A stretch of 43,539 nucleotides of DNA from NCBI GenBank assembly GCA_032718475.1, contig JAUCBJ010005210.1:1-43539 (forward strand). The letters are read 5' to 3'. The stretch's first letter is position 1. Each line of letters opens with the position of its first letter. Made by a program: the position numbers and the translations under genes. Of this stretch, positions 43,245-43,539 are shown one piece after another. This DNA is from Nemertoderma westbladi. Taxonomy: Eukaryota > Xenacoelomorpha > Nemertodermatida > Nemertodermatidae. Below the pieces are notes generated by a model, which made no database searches, was not told the origin of the DNA, and worked only from the letters and a program-made list of their open reading frames with translations.

Positions 43245-43496
43245 TTAGTTTCCCTGAACAACTAAGGTAGCTCTGTCTCGGGAGATAATGAGGCTTTCTT
43301 TAATTAGTATGTCGTAGTTACTACTAGCTCTGTCTATATTGTCAAGTCTTTGTGTGCAAACTTGTGATCCTCGTTTAGGGCGTGTTCTCGCATAGTGGAG
43401 TGTTTCGGGGAGACTGAAGCTTTTTCCTGTTCGAGGGGAGACCCCCCAAGTGTTCACAGATTCTTGCTTTGTAGTGACGCTCAGGATGTTGCACAC
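43245..43496 (-). pseudogene. Possible C-terminal fragment of a retroelement (uncertain)
   Basis: An 83-codon minus-strand frame, with ETLHYARTRPKRGSQVCTQR followed by LDNIDRASSNYDILIKESLI and ISRDRATLVVQGN, stop. The pattern 'S-x-x-x-IKEx-x-I...RP-x-LN' is common at the ends of GIY-YIG-bearing or other retroelement proteins. No upstream RT is visible before the window ends, and the active-site part of GIY-YIG is not seen. Low confidence. Confidence 0.3.
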
Positions 43497-43539
43497 GATT
43501 ACGTTATCCAGTTGGGACTTACTAACATCAGAATATTTT

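Noticed and set aside
1-43539. tRNA, rRNA or CRISPR features
   Set aside because: I found no tRNA box B (GGTTCGANTCC) in a proper context, no rRNA-like sequence although R2 elements normally target 28S genes, and the tandem arrays lack the repeat-spacer structure of CRISPR.

Overview
The window is animal-type nuclear DNA. It is AT-rich, contains spliceosomal-type introns with GT...AG borders, and is filled with decayed transposons typical of metazoan, most likely invertebrate, genomes. I cannot name the species from the sequence. I found no intact host gene. Nearly every coding trace belongs to a mobile element, and almost all are broken by frameshifts, stops or truncation.

Layout: (1) 1-5.6 kb: two copies of an R2-clade non-LTR retrotransposon fragment (1-1746 and 3677-5596) that share the same dead residues and the same 3' cut-off, separated by a PIF/Harbinger transposase fragment and a repeat-bearing ORF. 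(2) 6.2-8.8 kb: an LTR-retrotransposon Gag-like pseudogene and a Helitron helicase piece. (3) 9.1-10.9 kb: a three-armed fold-back structure and the first of six fragments of one RTE-like LINE family. (4) 11.3-11.9 kb: an unrecognised minus-strand gene fragment with a convincing intron. (5) 12.5-17.5 kb: a hAT transposase and LINE pieces caught in a large inverted repeat with arms of about 1.3 kb. (6) 18-19.1 kb: a satellite array next to a tyrosine-recombinase-like fragment. (7) 19.5-22.3 kb: a Jockey-superfamily (CR1/Rex1-like) LINE lying between two clusters of the palindrome CTACGCGTAG. (8) 23.9-25.8 kb: the best RTE-like copy, with a 30-bp target-site duplication. (9) 26.4-26.9 kb: palindromes, a perfect 22-bp hairpin and a hammerhead ribozyme with every core nucleotide present. 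(10) 27.6-30.2 kb: an unrecognised, frameshifted minus-strand protein. (11) 31.7-33.0 kb: a MULE-like transposase. (12) 34.8-36.3 kb: a P-element-type transposase with an intact intron. (13) 37.7-39.5 kb: a Penelope-like element with a second, minimal hammerhead motif upstream of its ORF. (14) 39.9-42.3 kb: another LINE copy, a second Helitron helicase piece, and a fold-back structure whose arms are tandem arrays of a 15-bp near-palindrome. (15) 42.3-43.5 kb: two weak ORFs and a 29-nt G tract.

The genes do not form a pathway. The region is a nested transposon graveyard. The two observations most worth testing are the canonical type III hammerhead ribozyme at 26836-26891, which has complementary loops I and II and no recognised element around it, and the minimal type I hammerhead at 37730-37769 linked to the Penelope-like element.
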